From Laburnicola sp. R22_1 (taxonomy: Eukaryota; Ascomycota; Dothideomycetes; Pleosporales; Didymosphaeriaceae): a stretch of 64,000 bases of DNA. Below the pieces are notes generated by a model. The model did no database searches and had not been told where the DNA came from. It saw only the letters and a list, made by a program, of their open reading frames with translations. Position 1 is the first letter of the stretch. Every line of letters starts with the position of its first letter. The stretch lies in the NCBI GenBank assembly GCA_014281115.1, contig JACONQ010000002.1:4588001-4652000 (forward strand), given 5' to 3'. A program made the position numbers and the translations under genes. Positions 1 through 12,519 of this stretch are shown piece after piece.

Positions 1-195
1 TAGTCTCTATAATGTCTAGAATAATCTTAACTAGATCTTTACAGAAAGGCTTAAGAATAGGCAAAGTAAGAGGAGCAAGTAGCTATAGTATAATATTAGC
101 TAAGAAAGACAACTTTAAAATCTAGAACTTATAGTAAGTTTATTAAAAGAAGCTTAAAAGGTAGGATAAGTATTCTATTAAACTATAAAACTTTA

Positions 196-1333
196 GTTGG
201 CTTGGCAAATACCTTTTGTAACCTTTTTTTTAGTTTAATCTTAAAGTAGATTAATATAGAAGATTATTATGTACTATATATAGCACCTAATTCTAATTAA
301 AGACTAACCTTTAATATCTAGCAATGCGATAATAGTTTAAACTTACTCGTACCTCCTAATATCTATAATCGCCTAGTTTTAATATAAGGTTTACTTATAG
401 CGTATATAGTATACCTAGCTTATTACTACTACTATTATTACTTATTTACGCTTATCCGCTAAAATAACTAACTTAATAGCAATAATAGTAATAATAATTA
501 GGAGGATCTTGCAAATCTATATAACACTCTTAATACTATATAGCTTATTAATAAATACCTTATTATCCTCCTTTTGCATCTCCTACTAAATAATTCTACT
601 ACTATTAAGGAGTAATTACGTCTACTAAAGTAAGAATATAGTTATACTATCCTTTGCGTACTAGACTAGCTACTAGCCTAACTAGTATATAAGAATAGCC
701 TTATAAATAGTTAAGTATACCTATCTATTGCGCTAGATAAGTTTATAGATAAAATAGAACTCTAGTATAATTACTTTAATAGCTACTTTAGTAGTAGTAG
801 TGCGCATCTTTAGTATATACTTTTTAGTAATAGTAAGTACTTCTTTAGAAATAATATTAATACCTAGAAGAATAGTAGGGTGTAGAGAGATAATAGGAGA
901 TTTGTTAAGACAATCTTAATATAGCAATAAAGTAATAGTGTATCTAGTATGTATTACTCTTATTCTACTACTTATAAGAAACATACCTATTAATATATTA
1001 ACTTATATTATTTATAATAATCTAGACAGTATTTTACAACTTTAAATAGCAGTTTATAAGTTAAAATAGTAAAGGAAAGATAGCTTATAGTATGGCTACG
1101 CTAAAGTCTTATTTCTCCTAAAGTTCTAAGTAGCCTCTTTGTAAAAAATTTGCCTATAGGAGTAGCCCTACGCTAATACTACTAAGCTCGCTTAGTAGTT
1201 TAAACGCGCTTTTTTTGTTATTATCTTTTTACGCCTGTTTTAATTACTAAGTAGGGGACTTTGCCCTTTTTGTTATGTTATTTAAGATAAAAGCCTTTGT
1301 TATCCTACCCCTAGGTAGATAAAATAACGCCAC
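196..1333 (-). mobile_element. 1.14-kb retroposon-like element (R4), copy 1
   Basis: This block interrupts the Ty3 copy. It is flanked by TATAAAACTTTA (184-195) and TATAAAAATTTA (1334-1345), a 12-bp target-site duplication with one mismatch. A second copy of nearly the same length (17,341-18,479) also has a 12-bp duplication. The end at 1215-1333 is the sequence that recurs alone as a short repeat across the window. The long, variable duplications suggest target-primed (LINE-machinery) insertion. No protein could be recognised. Confidence 0.7.
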
Positions 1334-2611
1334 ATATAAAAATTTAACGCAAAAGCTCTATATCTTATTTAGAATATTTAGTATTTGTATTATTTGCTTT
1401 TTAAGCTTTAGATTAAGCACTCTAAATAGTAGACCTATACTTATAGATAAAGATATTAAGATAAGCTTACTAAAAATTAATAAAAGGCTTACTAGTATAA
1501 TCCTTACTATAGAGAATATATTCTAGAATAAGGTTAGTAAACTTAGTTTTAGTAAAGTTCTCTTATAAGCTATTCTAAACTTAGGATATAAATTAGTAAG
1601 AAAGAGGTTTACTAAAGAACTATTATACTTTACCTAAGTACTTACTAAAGTAAAGACTATAAGCCTTATAGTTATACTTTTTTAAAAGCCTTTATGTATA
1701 AAGAATAAACTACTTAAGGCAGCACTAGTGGAACTTTTTATAAAGATAGGCAGCTTTAAAAATAAAGTTCTTAGATATTATATAGATAGCTTTAAGTGTC
1801 TTCTAATTATCCTTAGGTTTTTAAAAACTACTTAGAATTAGTAAGGAATAACGTAGAAGAACTAAAAACTAATTTTTGTAATAGTTCTTTATAGTCTTAT
1901 TATATGTAAACTTTTTAAAATCTTTTATACTATAGGTATTTAGAGTAGAAAGTAAAGGCTTGCTATTATAAGTAGAAGTGCTGTAAGTTAAATTTTTATA
2001 GGGAAATACTAAACTATAATTAAACTAAACTTTATACACTTATTTAGAGTTATAAGGCCTAGTGTATAGTGTTGCTTAGAGACTCTATCTATAATAGCGA
2101 TTAATAATAAGGAAGATAGCAAAAATAGTACTAAAGTAGAAGAGATAATAAGAGTACAGTATAATATTAATAAGGAGCATTGCGGATATAGTAGTAAAGT
2201 AGAAAGGAAAAGTAGAACTAAGGTAGAATTTTTTTATTTACCTTAGCTAGAGCAAATAACACTAGCGCAAATTCTTAACTAAAATAGGTAGCTATACTAT
2301 AGAAACTAAGAGATATAAATATAAATGCGTTAGATATAACAACTAAGTTACTTTATAAAAATAGAAAGATATAAATATAAATATATTAGATATAATAACT
2401 AGGTTGCTTTACTAAAGGTAGGAGGATAGAAGCCTAGTACTCTTTATAGCTAAGGTATACTTAAAACTTTATTAAGGCTTAAAGTACTATTACTATTATA
2501 TGCAGTATTAGATATATTCTTAAAACTTTAGGTGTATAGAAAGGAAATTTATACTACTACTATAAAGAGTATAAAATATAATACTAGAATTGTTTAGGAG
2601 GGAAAGATATA

Positions 2612-2792
2612 TATAAGGGGCTAAGCGCTCTTTTACTAGTTACTTAGCCTACTACCTTAGAGTCTTAGAGTTCTAAGTCTATACTTTTGCTAAGCTAGGA
2701 GTATATAAGTCTATAGTTAGAGTTACCTTTAAACTCTATTAAACTTAAATTTACTTAGGTAATTTTAACCTCTTAGTCCAAAGCCCCTTATA
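2612..2792 (+). repeat. 3' LTR of Ty3 family A, copy 1
   Basis: A 181-bp LTR that starts TATAAGGGGC and ends GCCCCTTATA. Related LTRs lie at 8779-8929, 21,367-21,550 and 59,989-60,164 (minus). The short inverted ends read TA...TA where an LTR normally has TG...CA, which is what RIP would produce. Confidence 0.8.
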
Positions 2793-2955
2793 TAAACTTT
2801 ATATTAAATAAGTTTAGAAACCATATAAAGATTATTAATATAATCTACTAGCAGATACTTATAAAAGCATAATAGGTAATAGAAAAGGTTAAGTGTTTAT
2901 ACACACCTTTTTATAGAGTCTTTAATATTCTTAAGGCTAAACTAAAAGACTATAT

Positions 2956-3588
2956 TATTAATAACATTTCTATTACTTCTAAATTTTCTATAATGTAAAA
3001 TATAGCCACAGGCAAATTGTATAGATAGACGAGAGGCACTTTCCTCTAGTAAAAAAAAAGCCCTTTAAAAGAGGTTAAGGAAAAACTAACACTAGTGGCC
3101 TATTATCTGTCTAAAGCATAAATTAAAATTTCTAACAAAGTGTTTCCTAAACTAGAAGATAGTAATATGCCTTAATTAACTTTCTCGTCCTATAAGTTTA
3201 AATCTCAATAATCTATTAAGACTAATTAATAACTAATTAGAAATTTCTTAATTATTAGAGGTACTTACTAATAATAGCTTTCCTGTCCTAAAAGTTTAAT
3301 CTATTAACTTAGTTAAGACTAGCTTAAATAGTTAGAAATTTCTTAATTATTATAGATACTAGTCTATTTAGGCTACTTTTCTTCTTATTTATAAGGATTA
3401 TTTTTTTGGTGTTTAAAAACTAGAGGGGCGAGAGAGTGAGATTCGAACTTGCTAAGGAGTCTAAGTTTTTGCTTATTTCTAGACTAAAATCCTTGCTTAT
3501 GGTCCTTCACCACAGCGTAGATTTACTATCTAGACTTCTGCTATACTTAGACGGTCTTACGCTCGTACCTACTATGATATGCCCCTTT
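2956..3588 (-). mobile_element. SINE-like retroposon with Pol III B-box, copy 1
   Basis: A 633-bp element flanked by the perfect 12-bp duplication AAAAGACTATAT (2944-2955 and 3589-3600). A second copy is at 58,154-58,772 on the plus strand. Read on the minus strand it begins GGGGCATATC and has a tRNA-like T-arm region with an AGTTCGAATCT core. It carries an internal near-tandem block of about 91 bp and ends in an A/T-rich tail. It is less RIPed than the surrounding DNA. It is SINE-like by structure, but no partner LINE was identified. Confidence 0.7.
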
Positions 3589-4189
3589 AAAAGACTATAT
3601 AAATAAGGAGAATATTTTTTAAATAGCTATTAAAGCTATTAATAACGCTATAGGCCTAGATAGCCTTATACCTATACTACTAGTCTTTAGTGCATATTCT
3701 AGAATTAGTATAGACTCTCTTCTATTACTTACTATTATTACGCACGCGAATGCTATATAAAAGGTAATAATGATAATATAGAAAAAAGAAATAAGACTAA
3801 TATTAATTATGCGCTAAATACTTATAATAGTCTATTAGCTATATATAAAGTCCTTAAACTCTTACTTAGATTTATAATTATAGTTTAGAAAGAGATAGAT
3901 AGATAGATAGGCCTATATAAAATTAAGAGTATGAAGGATAGAAATATAATTCTTAACCTAAAGAATAGTCTAGTAAAGTTTTACTATATATAGGTTAAGC
4001 TATACTATTATAAAGAAAATTATACCCTCCTATAATTATATAAAGTAGATAATATTGCCTCTATATAAAGGAGTTCTCTAAAGAAGAGAAATAGAGGCTA
4101 CCTAAAAAAGGATACTATATTTCTTACCTAAATAAGATAAATAATTACAAACTATCTCTAAAGCTTTATATAAAAGTATAATTATAACA

Positions 4190-5720
4190 CCTAAAGCATC
4201 TTTTAAAAAATTAGATTGCATAGAAATAGATGCCTTTATTACTAATAGTATATTTAAGATTCTTTTCTTTAATTTATCTAACCATAAAGGCAGAATCTTT
4301 AATCTCTACCTTATATAAGAAGTAAAAGGCAAGACTACTTAACTATATAAAAAATCCTACCTTATATTTACTAGCCACTCTAGTAAGAAGAAGAATAAGA
4401 TTCTTACCTAATTACCTACCATTTAAAGAATAAGCTAGCGACTACTTCTTATATTAGGAGTAAGCCTTTAGGTAATATATAGGATATATTTTAAGCTAAG
4501 AGATATTACTTAGGCCTATATTTAGTCTACTAATAAGCTAAATCGCACGCTTTATACTAGACTACCTAAAAAACTACGCATAAACTTTCTATAAGATATA
4601 ATCTTCTATATTATATACCTACTCTATAGTATAGTTAAATATAGTCTTTACTAGTTTAAGACCGGCTATAACTACTATAAAGATAACCTTCGTATAAAGA
4701 CTTTATTATATAATCTATATTTGCTTATTACTAATAAAGTGGAGCATACCTTTAAGATTACTAGTCTGTAGATAAATAATATCCTTAGCATTATTAATAA
4801 GAACTTCGCACAAAGAGAAAAAAAAGAGCTAAAGAAAGTAGCCTTTTATATAAAGGATAAGACTATTCTTACTAAGGATTAGCCTATTAAGTTTAATAGT
4901 AGTAGGATTTAGCTTATATATAATACTATAGTTCTTATATAAAAAGGTTAAGCAAAAGACCTTTACATAATTAATCCTAAAAATAAGAATACTATTAAGA
5001 GGTATATAGAGTAGTGTGTAAAAGGCGCCTATATTATACTTATATACTAGCTAGAAGCTATATTTAATTTATCTATTACCGCTTAGACTATATTACCCTT
5101 ATACACAGATATTAAAATATTAAATATATAAATCTAATAGTAGATTAGCAACAGTAAGCGCAGTCTTATCTTTATACTATTAGATCTTTATTACGCGAAG
5201 CTATTTATCTATATTAATAGCTTATTTATTAATATTAAGAACTTAAGTTTATAGTTAGAATTTCTAATTACTTTAGGCAATAAGTATTATATAGGTAATA
5301 GTAATAACTTTAAGATTCTAGTAAACATTATATACTAAAATTTAACTAAGTATAAAAAAGTAATAAGGAGTATTCTTACTAGTAAGCTATATAGTATAGT
5401 AGGAGGGTTTAATAATACTATTACTATTAGTATAACTCTCTAGAAGATTATACACATACTTAGTCTCCTACTAATTCCTATAGTTATCTATATAGATTTA
5501 AGGTCTCTTTATAACTGCCTTATACGCCTAGGCATTATAAATAAGAAGCGCCTTATAATTAATATTATATTACTTCGTAAATTGTATAAGCACTATAAGA
5601 TCTCTAAGATTAAATAAATTAATAGGAAGGATAACCCTACTAATATCTATATAAAAAGGCTCTAAACTAGGCTCTAGAGTTCTTAATCTCTAGTAATACC
5701 TTAATAATTACCATGAAAGT
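4190..5720 (+). pseudogene. RIP-killed Ty1/copia polymerase remnant
   Basis: Reading through stops, the plus strand keeps the order of a Ty1/copia reverse transcriptase and RNase H. It includes an 'RDIT-AYIQS' block (copia RDYTQAY-type motif) near 4500, a stretch like LPKKLRINF, a GAYI block near 5025, and the RNase H end with SLYNCL (copia TDSKSLYDCL-type) near 5505 and a DNPTN block near 5630. Many Gln and Trp codons are now stops. LTRs were not delimited. The frame is wholly non-functional. Confidence 0.6.
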
Positions 5721-5946
5721 ATTAGTAGATTGCCTTAAGCCTACCTATATAAGCTCTCCGTAGCCTTTATACAGCACTATTTCTTTATTATTTATTTATT
5801 CTTTTACGTAATACATTTATGTAATTCTTTTTACACGCATATATTACTTAAAAATGCGCTTTTTTCTATCTATTATTTACATAGAAAGAGAAGAGATATA
5901 GTGTATATTTATTTAGAAAGAAGTTTTTATTTTAGTATTTATAAAT

Positions 5947-6430
5947 AGGCTGGCAAATAGGTATAGGTTAGGTTAGAGTTATAGTCTTACATAAGTAAGG
6001 TTGGGTTAGAATTAGAGTCTTATATAATCTAACCTAACCCCAACCTAACTCTACTTATATAAGACTCTAACCCTAACCTAATCCTAGATTATATAAGACT
6101 CTACTCTAACCTAACCCTAGGATACCTATTTAGTCTATAATAAATAGTTATTATAATTAATTAAAAATATATTTTAAATAATATTAAATTAAGTTAAATT
6201 AAGCTAGAGTCTTATATAATTAGGCTAGAGTCTTACATAATTAGGTTAGATTAGATTAAGTTGGGTTTAAGATCTTATATAATTAATCCAACCTATACCT
6301 AAGGTCTATACAATCTAACCTAACCTATACCTAAGGTCTGTGCAATCCAACCCAACCTATACCTAAGGTCTATGCGACTTTAACCTAACTCTATACCTAA
6401 GCTGGGTACCCCGAACCTATTTACCAGCCT
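5947..6430. mobile_element. MULE-like foldback element with TTAGG-type arms, copy 1
   Basis: A 484-bp element whose ends are inverted: it opens AGGCTGGCAAATAGGT and closes with ACCTATTTACCAGCCT. It is flanked by the perfect 10-bp direct repeat ATTTATAAAT (5937-5946 and 6431-6440), typical of Mutator-like insertions. Its arms are strings of GGTTAGG/CCTAACC-like words that imitate telomere repeats. No transposase is inside, so it is non-autonomous. A second copy is at 62,135-62,531. Confidence 0.75.
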
Positions 6431-6440
6431 ATTTATAAAT

Positions 6441-8778
6441 AATATTTAAAAGTGTCTATTCTACTGTTTAGCCCTATTCTATATAATAATTATACCTAGC
6501 ACTATAGCTTTACTATATATAAAAACCACATAATTCTATCTAGAAGTCTACTACTATGTAAGACTTAGTAAAGAGCCTAGAGCTAATATTACTACTATGG
6601 TTTATTTTTTTACAACTAAGGGGTTTCTAATAAAAATATTACAATAATAGTAAATATCTCTCCTACTATTATATATATAGAAAAGCATTATAAAGTATTA
6701 ATAAAAGGGGTTAGTGTACTATAAGCAAGCTAAACAGGCTTAGCACACTTAGCGCGCCTACTTTAACTAAACAAAAATTATATATAAAACTATATATAAT
6801 ACTATATCACTATACTATAGTTTAGAGTAAGTAGAAGGAAAGGTATAAAATAGCGCTAGTACTATAACACTATAACTATTATCTCCTCTATTATTATCTC
6901 TAAAAATATTGCTAAAAGTAATAGCTATATTAGTAGGTTTATACTACTTATAAGATATATACTAGAAACTTACACACTATAGGTATACTAGTACTATATC
7001 TCTATATTAAAGTTAACCTTAATAAGGCTTTTACTATTACTCTATTTTCTATTATTTTTCTAAACCTTAATACTAATACTACTATTAACGTTGCCTAAAA
7101 GTATGCTCCCTATCTACTAACTACTATTACTAGACTTACACTAGAGTACTACTCTATTTAGAAGATTATTAATAGGTTAAAGTAAAAAAAGGTATACCTT
7201 AGCTTATATAAGGCGGTGCTAATATACTAGTTAGGCTAGTAATAGATTAGTAACTAAAGGCGTAATAATAGATATATAGAGTTCCTACTATAGTTTTTAT
7301 ATTACTACTAGTTAGAAAGATAGCAATAGAGAGTAAGATTCAGGCTAAAAAAAGATATTTATTAATAAGTTACTAGGGACAAAAAGCATTACGTAAGTAC
7401 GTTAAATTCTTATAATTATAGTATTAGATAGTAAGCATAATGCGTAAGTACGCTAGAGTAGTAGTGTGCTTATAGCATAATTACTAATAATAGCAATAAT
7501 AAAGTAAGAAATTAGTTTTCTATATACACTTTAAGTAAATTTAGTAGGTATTAGAGCGCTTATAAATATTAGGCAAGTGTGCAGTTAACTAGTTTGTTAA
7601 ACTATTATTATATTAGCAAAGAAGACTAGTAGTAGACTATATTTTTAGGCGCTAGACTAGAGCAGCCTTTCCATCCCAACCTTCGCAGGCTCAAATTAAA
7701 AAAAGGGGATTAAAAAGAGTAATTAACACTAAATAAACAATACAACAATTACTACTATAATAGTAAGTATATATAGTACCCCTAAGAACACTATATAACT
7801 AGATAAAAAGCGCACAAAAATAGCCTTTGCACTAAATAAGCTTAGCAACCTATAGATATAAGTCTATACTAGCAATAAGAATAATATTAATATTATATAA
7901 AGGCAGATATGCACTACGCAACTCCTTAGCCTATAGTTTTATAGTTAGTATTTATATAGAAGTAAAAATAGAGAAATATATATTAATAAAGATGCCCTAA
8001 GTAAATATATAGTTTATTTAGGAACTAGTTAGGAGTATAATATATATTCTTCTGCCTAAAAAAGCTACTAGATTAGTATTAAAGCTAGGGAGGTTTAGCT
8101 AGCTAAAACCTCCTAGTATAAGCGCTACTATCTACACTAAGTTAGTATTATATAAAGATAAAATATTTTATAATAAGGGATATAGTTTAGCATTAAATAA
8201 AATAGGCAATCAGCTTACTAAAAAGAGAAAAGAACTAAAAGAAGAAATATATATAGAGAGATATTTAAAGTAAAAAATAAAAGAGAAAAGAATAAAAAGA
8301 AAAAAGTCTGCCTTATATACCTCTCCTTATATCTAAAGCCTTGATTTCTATCCCTTATTAGCATTTATCTAATGCCTTAATTTCTACCCCTTATTAGCGT
8401 TTATCTTCTCCTTATCTAATATTGCATAATTACCTAATATTACTACCTAAATAAATAAGATAAATAGGTTTATTTATTATATAAAAAATAAACTAAGTAA
8501 AAGGACTCTAAATAAATAATATAATATTACTATAATTATAGTGTTAACAATATAATCTTATCCTTAACTACTATTAGCTAGATAGCTACTTTACTATTAA
8601 TAAGCCTAATTACGTCTCTAATAAATAGTAGCAAAGTATAATAAATAGTTACTTAATAGAATCTCTTTACTAACTAGAGTAGGCTAGCAAGATTAAAGGA
8701 TATATAGATAGGGAATAATATATAGATAGGGTAAATACTAGTAAATAGATAGTTTATATAAAGAGAGAGAAAATTACT
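6441..8778. other. AT-rich RIPed DNA without recognisable gene
   Basis: More than 2 kb of TpA-rich DNA with no open frame. The only block I can tie to another place is about 7420-7765, which recurs at 40,600-40,900. The rest is probably older transposon debris. Confidence 0.6.
7420..7765 (+). repeat. Dispersed repeat R3, copy 1
   Basis: About 340 bp that match 40,600-40,900 with mostly C/T and G/A differences. The match includes a distinctive GC-richer patch (near 7660-7695, ending AACCTTCGCAGGCTC) and the downstream block AACACTAAATAAACAAT. Its type is unknown. Confidence 0.55.
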
Positions 8779-8929
8779 TATAAGGGGCTAAGCGCTCTTC
8801 TACTAGTTACTTAGCCTATTACCTTAGAGCCTTAGAGTTCTAAGTCTGTAGGTAAAGTTGCCTTTAAACTTTATTAAATTTATATGTTTACTAAGGCAAC
8901 TTTAACCTCTTAGTCTAAAGCTCCTTATA
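8779..8929 (+). repeat. 5' LTR of Ty3 family A
   Basis: A 151-bp LTR matching 21,367-21,550, with an internal deletion of about 30 bp. It starts TATAAGGGGC and ends CTCCTTATA. Confidence 0.7.
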
Positions 8930-10345
8930 TTAAATTTAATTAACCTCTTATAATAAAGAAGCTTACAAAATCTCCTTAATATACTAAAAATAAACCTATT
9001 AATATAAAAAAGAACTTATAGTGCACTTCTTTACGCCTAAATAACTTTATACTTTAGCTTTAAGCAATACAAAAAGCTATAACCTAGTCTATAGTACCTT
9101 TAAGATAGGTTTTTAGTAAGTAATTATATTAGATATTAGGATCTTTTAACCTTATAAACAAATACAAATATATTAAAGGAAGTACTAGGGCCTTTCTATA
9201 AAAAAACCATATCTCTTACTTAGTATAATAAGTTACTAAACTCTAATAGTAGAAAGCTATAAAAGTAAATATTACTACTAACCTTACTAAGAAAATATAT
9301 ATAAAAGGTTATAATAGGATAGAATATATATAGAAGATTAAGCTAGTCTACTAGTATCTATAAGACTAAAGATTAATAAGGCCCTAAGCACCTTCCTAAA
9401 GGGGGAGAAAAGCCTAAAATATAAAAGAAGACGCCTTTTAAAACGCGCTAACGCAAATTATAAGCTATCTTACATACTAGCTTAAAGTAACTTTAAATTA
9501 TACTAGTAGCTTAACAAAACACTAATAAATAGGTCTAGACCGTATTAAGAGTAATTACTAATTAACTCGCCTAATTAAAGTAATATACTAGAATAGGGAC
9601 TATACCCTTAGCCACCTTTTAAATAATAATAGTAATACTAGTAGCTAGTAAAGCGCTAATAAAGTGCTAACGACTTTAACTCCCTAACCTAGAGTTATTT
9701 TCTAGAAGCTATTAAAATTACTAGTGTTAGAAATATACAATAAAGACTAAGGTTTATAAAAATTACTCTTTTCTAGAAAATATAGATAATTATATTATAA
9801 GTAAACTAATAGGTAAGATAGTAGATATCACCCTAGTCTTTATAGAGAAAGGAACCTATTTTAAAAATAAGTTCTAGATTTTCTTAAATATAAGCTTTTA
9901 TAATAAGTTAGTAGAGAAGTAAATATAAAATAGGCTATTTCTTAGCTAGTAGAGTAAAACACTACTAGCTAAGTTTAATACTAACTTTATACGTCTAGCT
10001 ACTAAGGCTAATAAAAATAATTAGAAGATCTTAAAGAATATTTACTAAAGAGCCTTATATATAGATTTATAGAATAGGCTAATTACACTAAAAATCTTTA
10101 AGAATTAGAATCTTATAATGCGTATAAATAGAGTTAATATAGTTAAAAAAATATTTAGTAGATAAAGATATTAAAGCTTTTCTATATAGTAGCCTCCTCT
10201 TTGACTAAGTCTATAGATACTATAAATTAAAAACTTATATATTTTAGTACTATAAAAACTACTAAAGCAAACCCTTTAACAACTAAAAAGAGCGCTAAAT
10301 AGGTCTCTAAAGAGAAGTTAAAAAAGCGCTATAAGAAGGAAGTAT

Positions 10346-10396
10346 ACTTCTACTATAGCAAGAAGAGCTATAGTATCTAAAACTATTATCTCTAAG
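10346..10396 (+). pseudogene. gag zinc-knuckle relic of Ty3 family A
   Basis: In frame this reads Y-F-Y-Y-S-K-K-S-Y-S-I-stop-N-Y. A CCHC knuckle pattern would fit if each Tyr were once Cys or His and the Ser once Gly. Every implied change is G to A or C to T, the RIP direction. It marks the gag/pol border of the element. Confidence 0.55.
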
Positions 10397-12125
10397 CTGC
10401 TATACCCCTAACCTAAGCTAGATTAGGTAAGGTCTAAAAGATAAATAGTAGTAATAAGAATATTAATAGCTTAGTAGAGTTAAAAAACTAGTTTCTCCCT
10501 TTAAACATTATTAAAGGGAGGAGATAAAAGTAGTTTATAAAGGATCTAAAAAAGAACTTTAATATATATAGAAAGATATAGCTAAATTTAATACTAATTA
10601 CTATAAATACTTTTTATTAATAATATCGCCTTTGCGTATACTATACTTAATATAAAGTATTTAACTACTACATTTATATCTAAGAAGTTTGCTAAAAAAG
10701 CTAACCTATAATATATTACTTTAAATAACCCCTATTAAGTAATAGAATTTAGAAAAGTAATCTTCTTAGTCTACAAAGCCGCTTATATAAAGATAGATAT
10801 TAAGGGGTATATTAAAATAAGATAGGCGTATATTAATAGAAAGGAGAAAGACTATAAACTAGTCCTTAGTTTGCTATAGTAAAAGAAGAACGCTATATTA
10901 GTAGCTCTAGAGAAATAGTCTATGTATATAGGATCCTTCTATATAAAGATTAGGGATAAGTAGAGAAAATAAACCCCTACGTCTAGTTAAGAGATCTCTA
11001 CTATATTATTTATAATCCTAAATAGGAGAAATATAAAAAAAAATAGGTCAATAGTCTTTATTGCCTTCCTTAAGGATATCTAAAAGGCCCTAGCCCTAAA
11101 GAATAAAGTAGACCTAAGAGACTACCTCTCTAAGTAGCTCCTAGACTAGGTAAAAGTTTTCTTAAGGGAGCAAGCTAATAAACTTCCCCTATTATAAGGC
11201 CCTAGGATTAACTACTTAATCTCCCTTATTAAAAAGAATAAAGAGATCCTAGCCCTTCTGGATAGGAGTATAAACTGCCTCTAATTATTAGTTTTTAAGT
11301 AGCCCCACTACATTTAATTACTGCGTTTTTTATTGCATTACTAGCACCTATATAATATTATATAATATTATATATGTGCTAAGCCCTAGGACTAGAGCAT
11401 ATTAAAGTTTTTCTAACGCCTTCTCTAGCTTCTAAGACAATCTATAATAATAATACCCTTCCTGCCTACCTACCTACTATATTACTAGATAATTAACATC
11501 TATCTTTTAATCTTTTGCTGCGTTACTAGATAATTAACTACTTAGAACTCCTAAATATATACTTTGATACTATAATATATAATAAATTATACGCGTGCCT
11601 ACTTTTAACACTAAATAGCACTCTACTATTCTCTACTAATAACCTATTAATCTATTAACCTTTAGACACTTAGCTATTACTCTATCTAGTTTCTATAGAA
11701 ATTCTATAATATAAGCGCGTACCTATATATTCTTTACACCTTTAGTATCTACTTAGTATAGCTATTATTATAGAAGTAATAAGCTATTAATTAGAGATCT
11801 AATATTACTTATAGCCCTTAGTAGTAATTGCTTCTATAAGCTATATAGTAGTGTATAGCTACTAGTCTAGACTCTTATTTTATAAAAATATCTATATTCT
11901 TTTAGTTCTTATTCTTAATAGTTATAAGTATTTTATACCTAAACTAGTATAGAATAATCTATATTTTAAGACTTATTCTACCTTTAATCCTAGACTTTTA
12001 CTTACTAATATATATATTCTACTTAATATAGCAATCTAATTCTATAACAGCTATTTACTTACTATATAGATTCTTAGTATAAACTGTATAGTTGTTAATA
12101 TTAAGTAGCATCTAGCTATTATACA

Positions 12126-12185
12126 TAGCTATATTATATCTAGCTACATTATATCTAGCTACATTATATCTAGCTACATTATATC
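12126..12185. repeat. 15-bp minisatellite (4 units)
   Basis: Four tandem units of TAGCTACATTATATC, the first with one change. The matching places in the R1 copies near 42,480 and 56,140 lack the expansion, so it arose in this copy. Confidence 0.85.
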
Positions 12186-12321
12186 TAGTGGCGTTATTAT
12201 TTATATTTTCTAGGTAGAGACGCAACACTACATATCTAGTAGTAATAGTAATAGCGTCTTTAGAGTAAAAAATAAATATAGCAACCTTAAGGTCTTGCGC
12301 AACAATTAAATATATTATATA

Positions 12322-12445
12322 TAGCATTATTTTATCTACCTAGGGGTAGGACAACAAAGGCTTTCATCTTAAATAACATAATAAAAAAGCAAAGCCCCCT
12401 GCTTAGTAATTAAAAAATGCGTACAAAAGTAGTAATAAAAAAAAG
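12322..12445 (+). mobile_element. Short (about 124 bp) retroposon with A-rich tail
   Basis: This begins TAGCATTATTTTATC, ends in an A-rich tail, and is flanked by the perfect 14-bp duplication AAATATATTATATA (12,308-12,321 and 12,446-12,459). The same sequence recurs near 1215-1333, 16,830-16,900, 18,370-18,479, 24,400-25,050 (several), 51,935-52,030, 52,300-52,440, 52,755-52,870 and 58,985-59,100. Confidence 0.7.
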
Positions 12446-12519
12446 AAATATATTATATAGTAAATAGATAAATACTTAATCTCTAGTTACAAATTTTATA
12501 TTATATACACGTAGGCAAC

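Larger units (their letters stand above)
1..2792 (+). mobile_element. 3' part of a RIP-degraded Ty3/gypsy element (family A, copy 1)
   Basis: This stretch matches about 19,970-21,550, the 3' end of the more complete family A element, block by block, and ends in the same LTR. The 5' part lies outside the window. No reading frame is open, and the DNA is dominated by TpA with TAG/TAA in all frames, as expected after RIP. A 1.14-kb element is inserted at 196-1333. A purine-rich tract just before the LTR (about 2595-2607) is the likely polypurine tract and sets the plus orientation. Confidence 0.75.

Noticed and set aside
5960..6420. Interstitial telomere
   Set aside because: The TTAGG-like words lie between inverted ends with a 10-bp target duplication, so this is a foldback transposon.
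12120..12190. CRISPR array
   Set aside because: Units are contiguous 15-mers without spacers, and the genome is fungal.
12112..12327. 71-codon open frame with ARYNV repeats
   Set aside because: Produced by the 15-bp minisatellite inside repeat R1.
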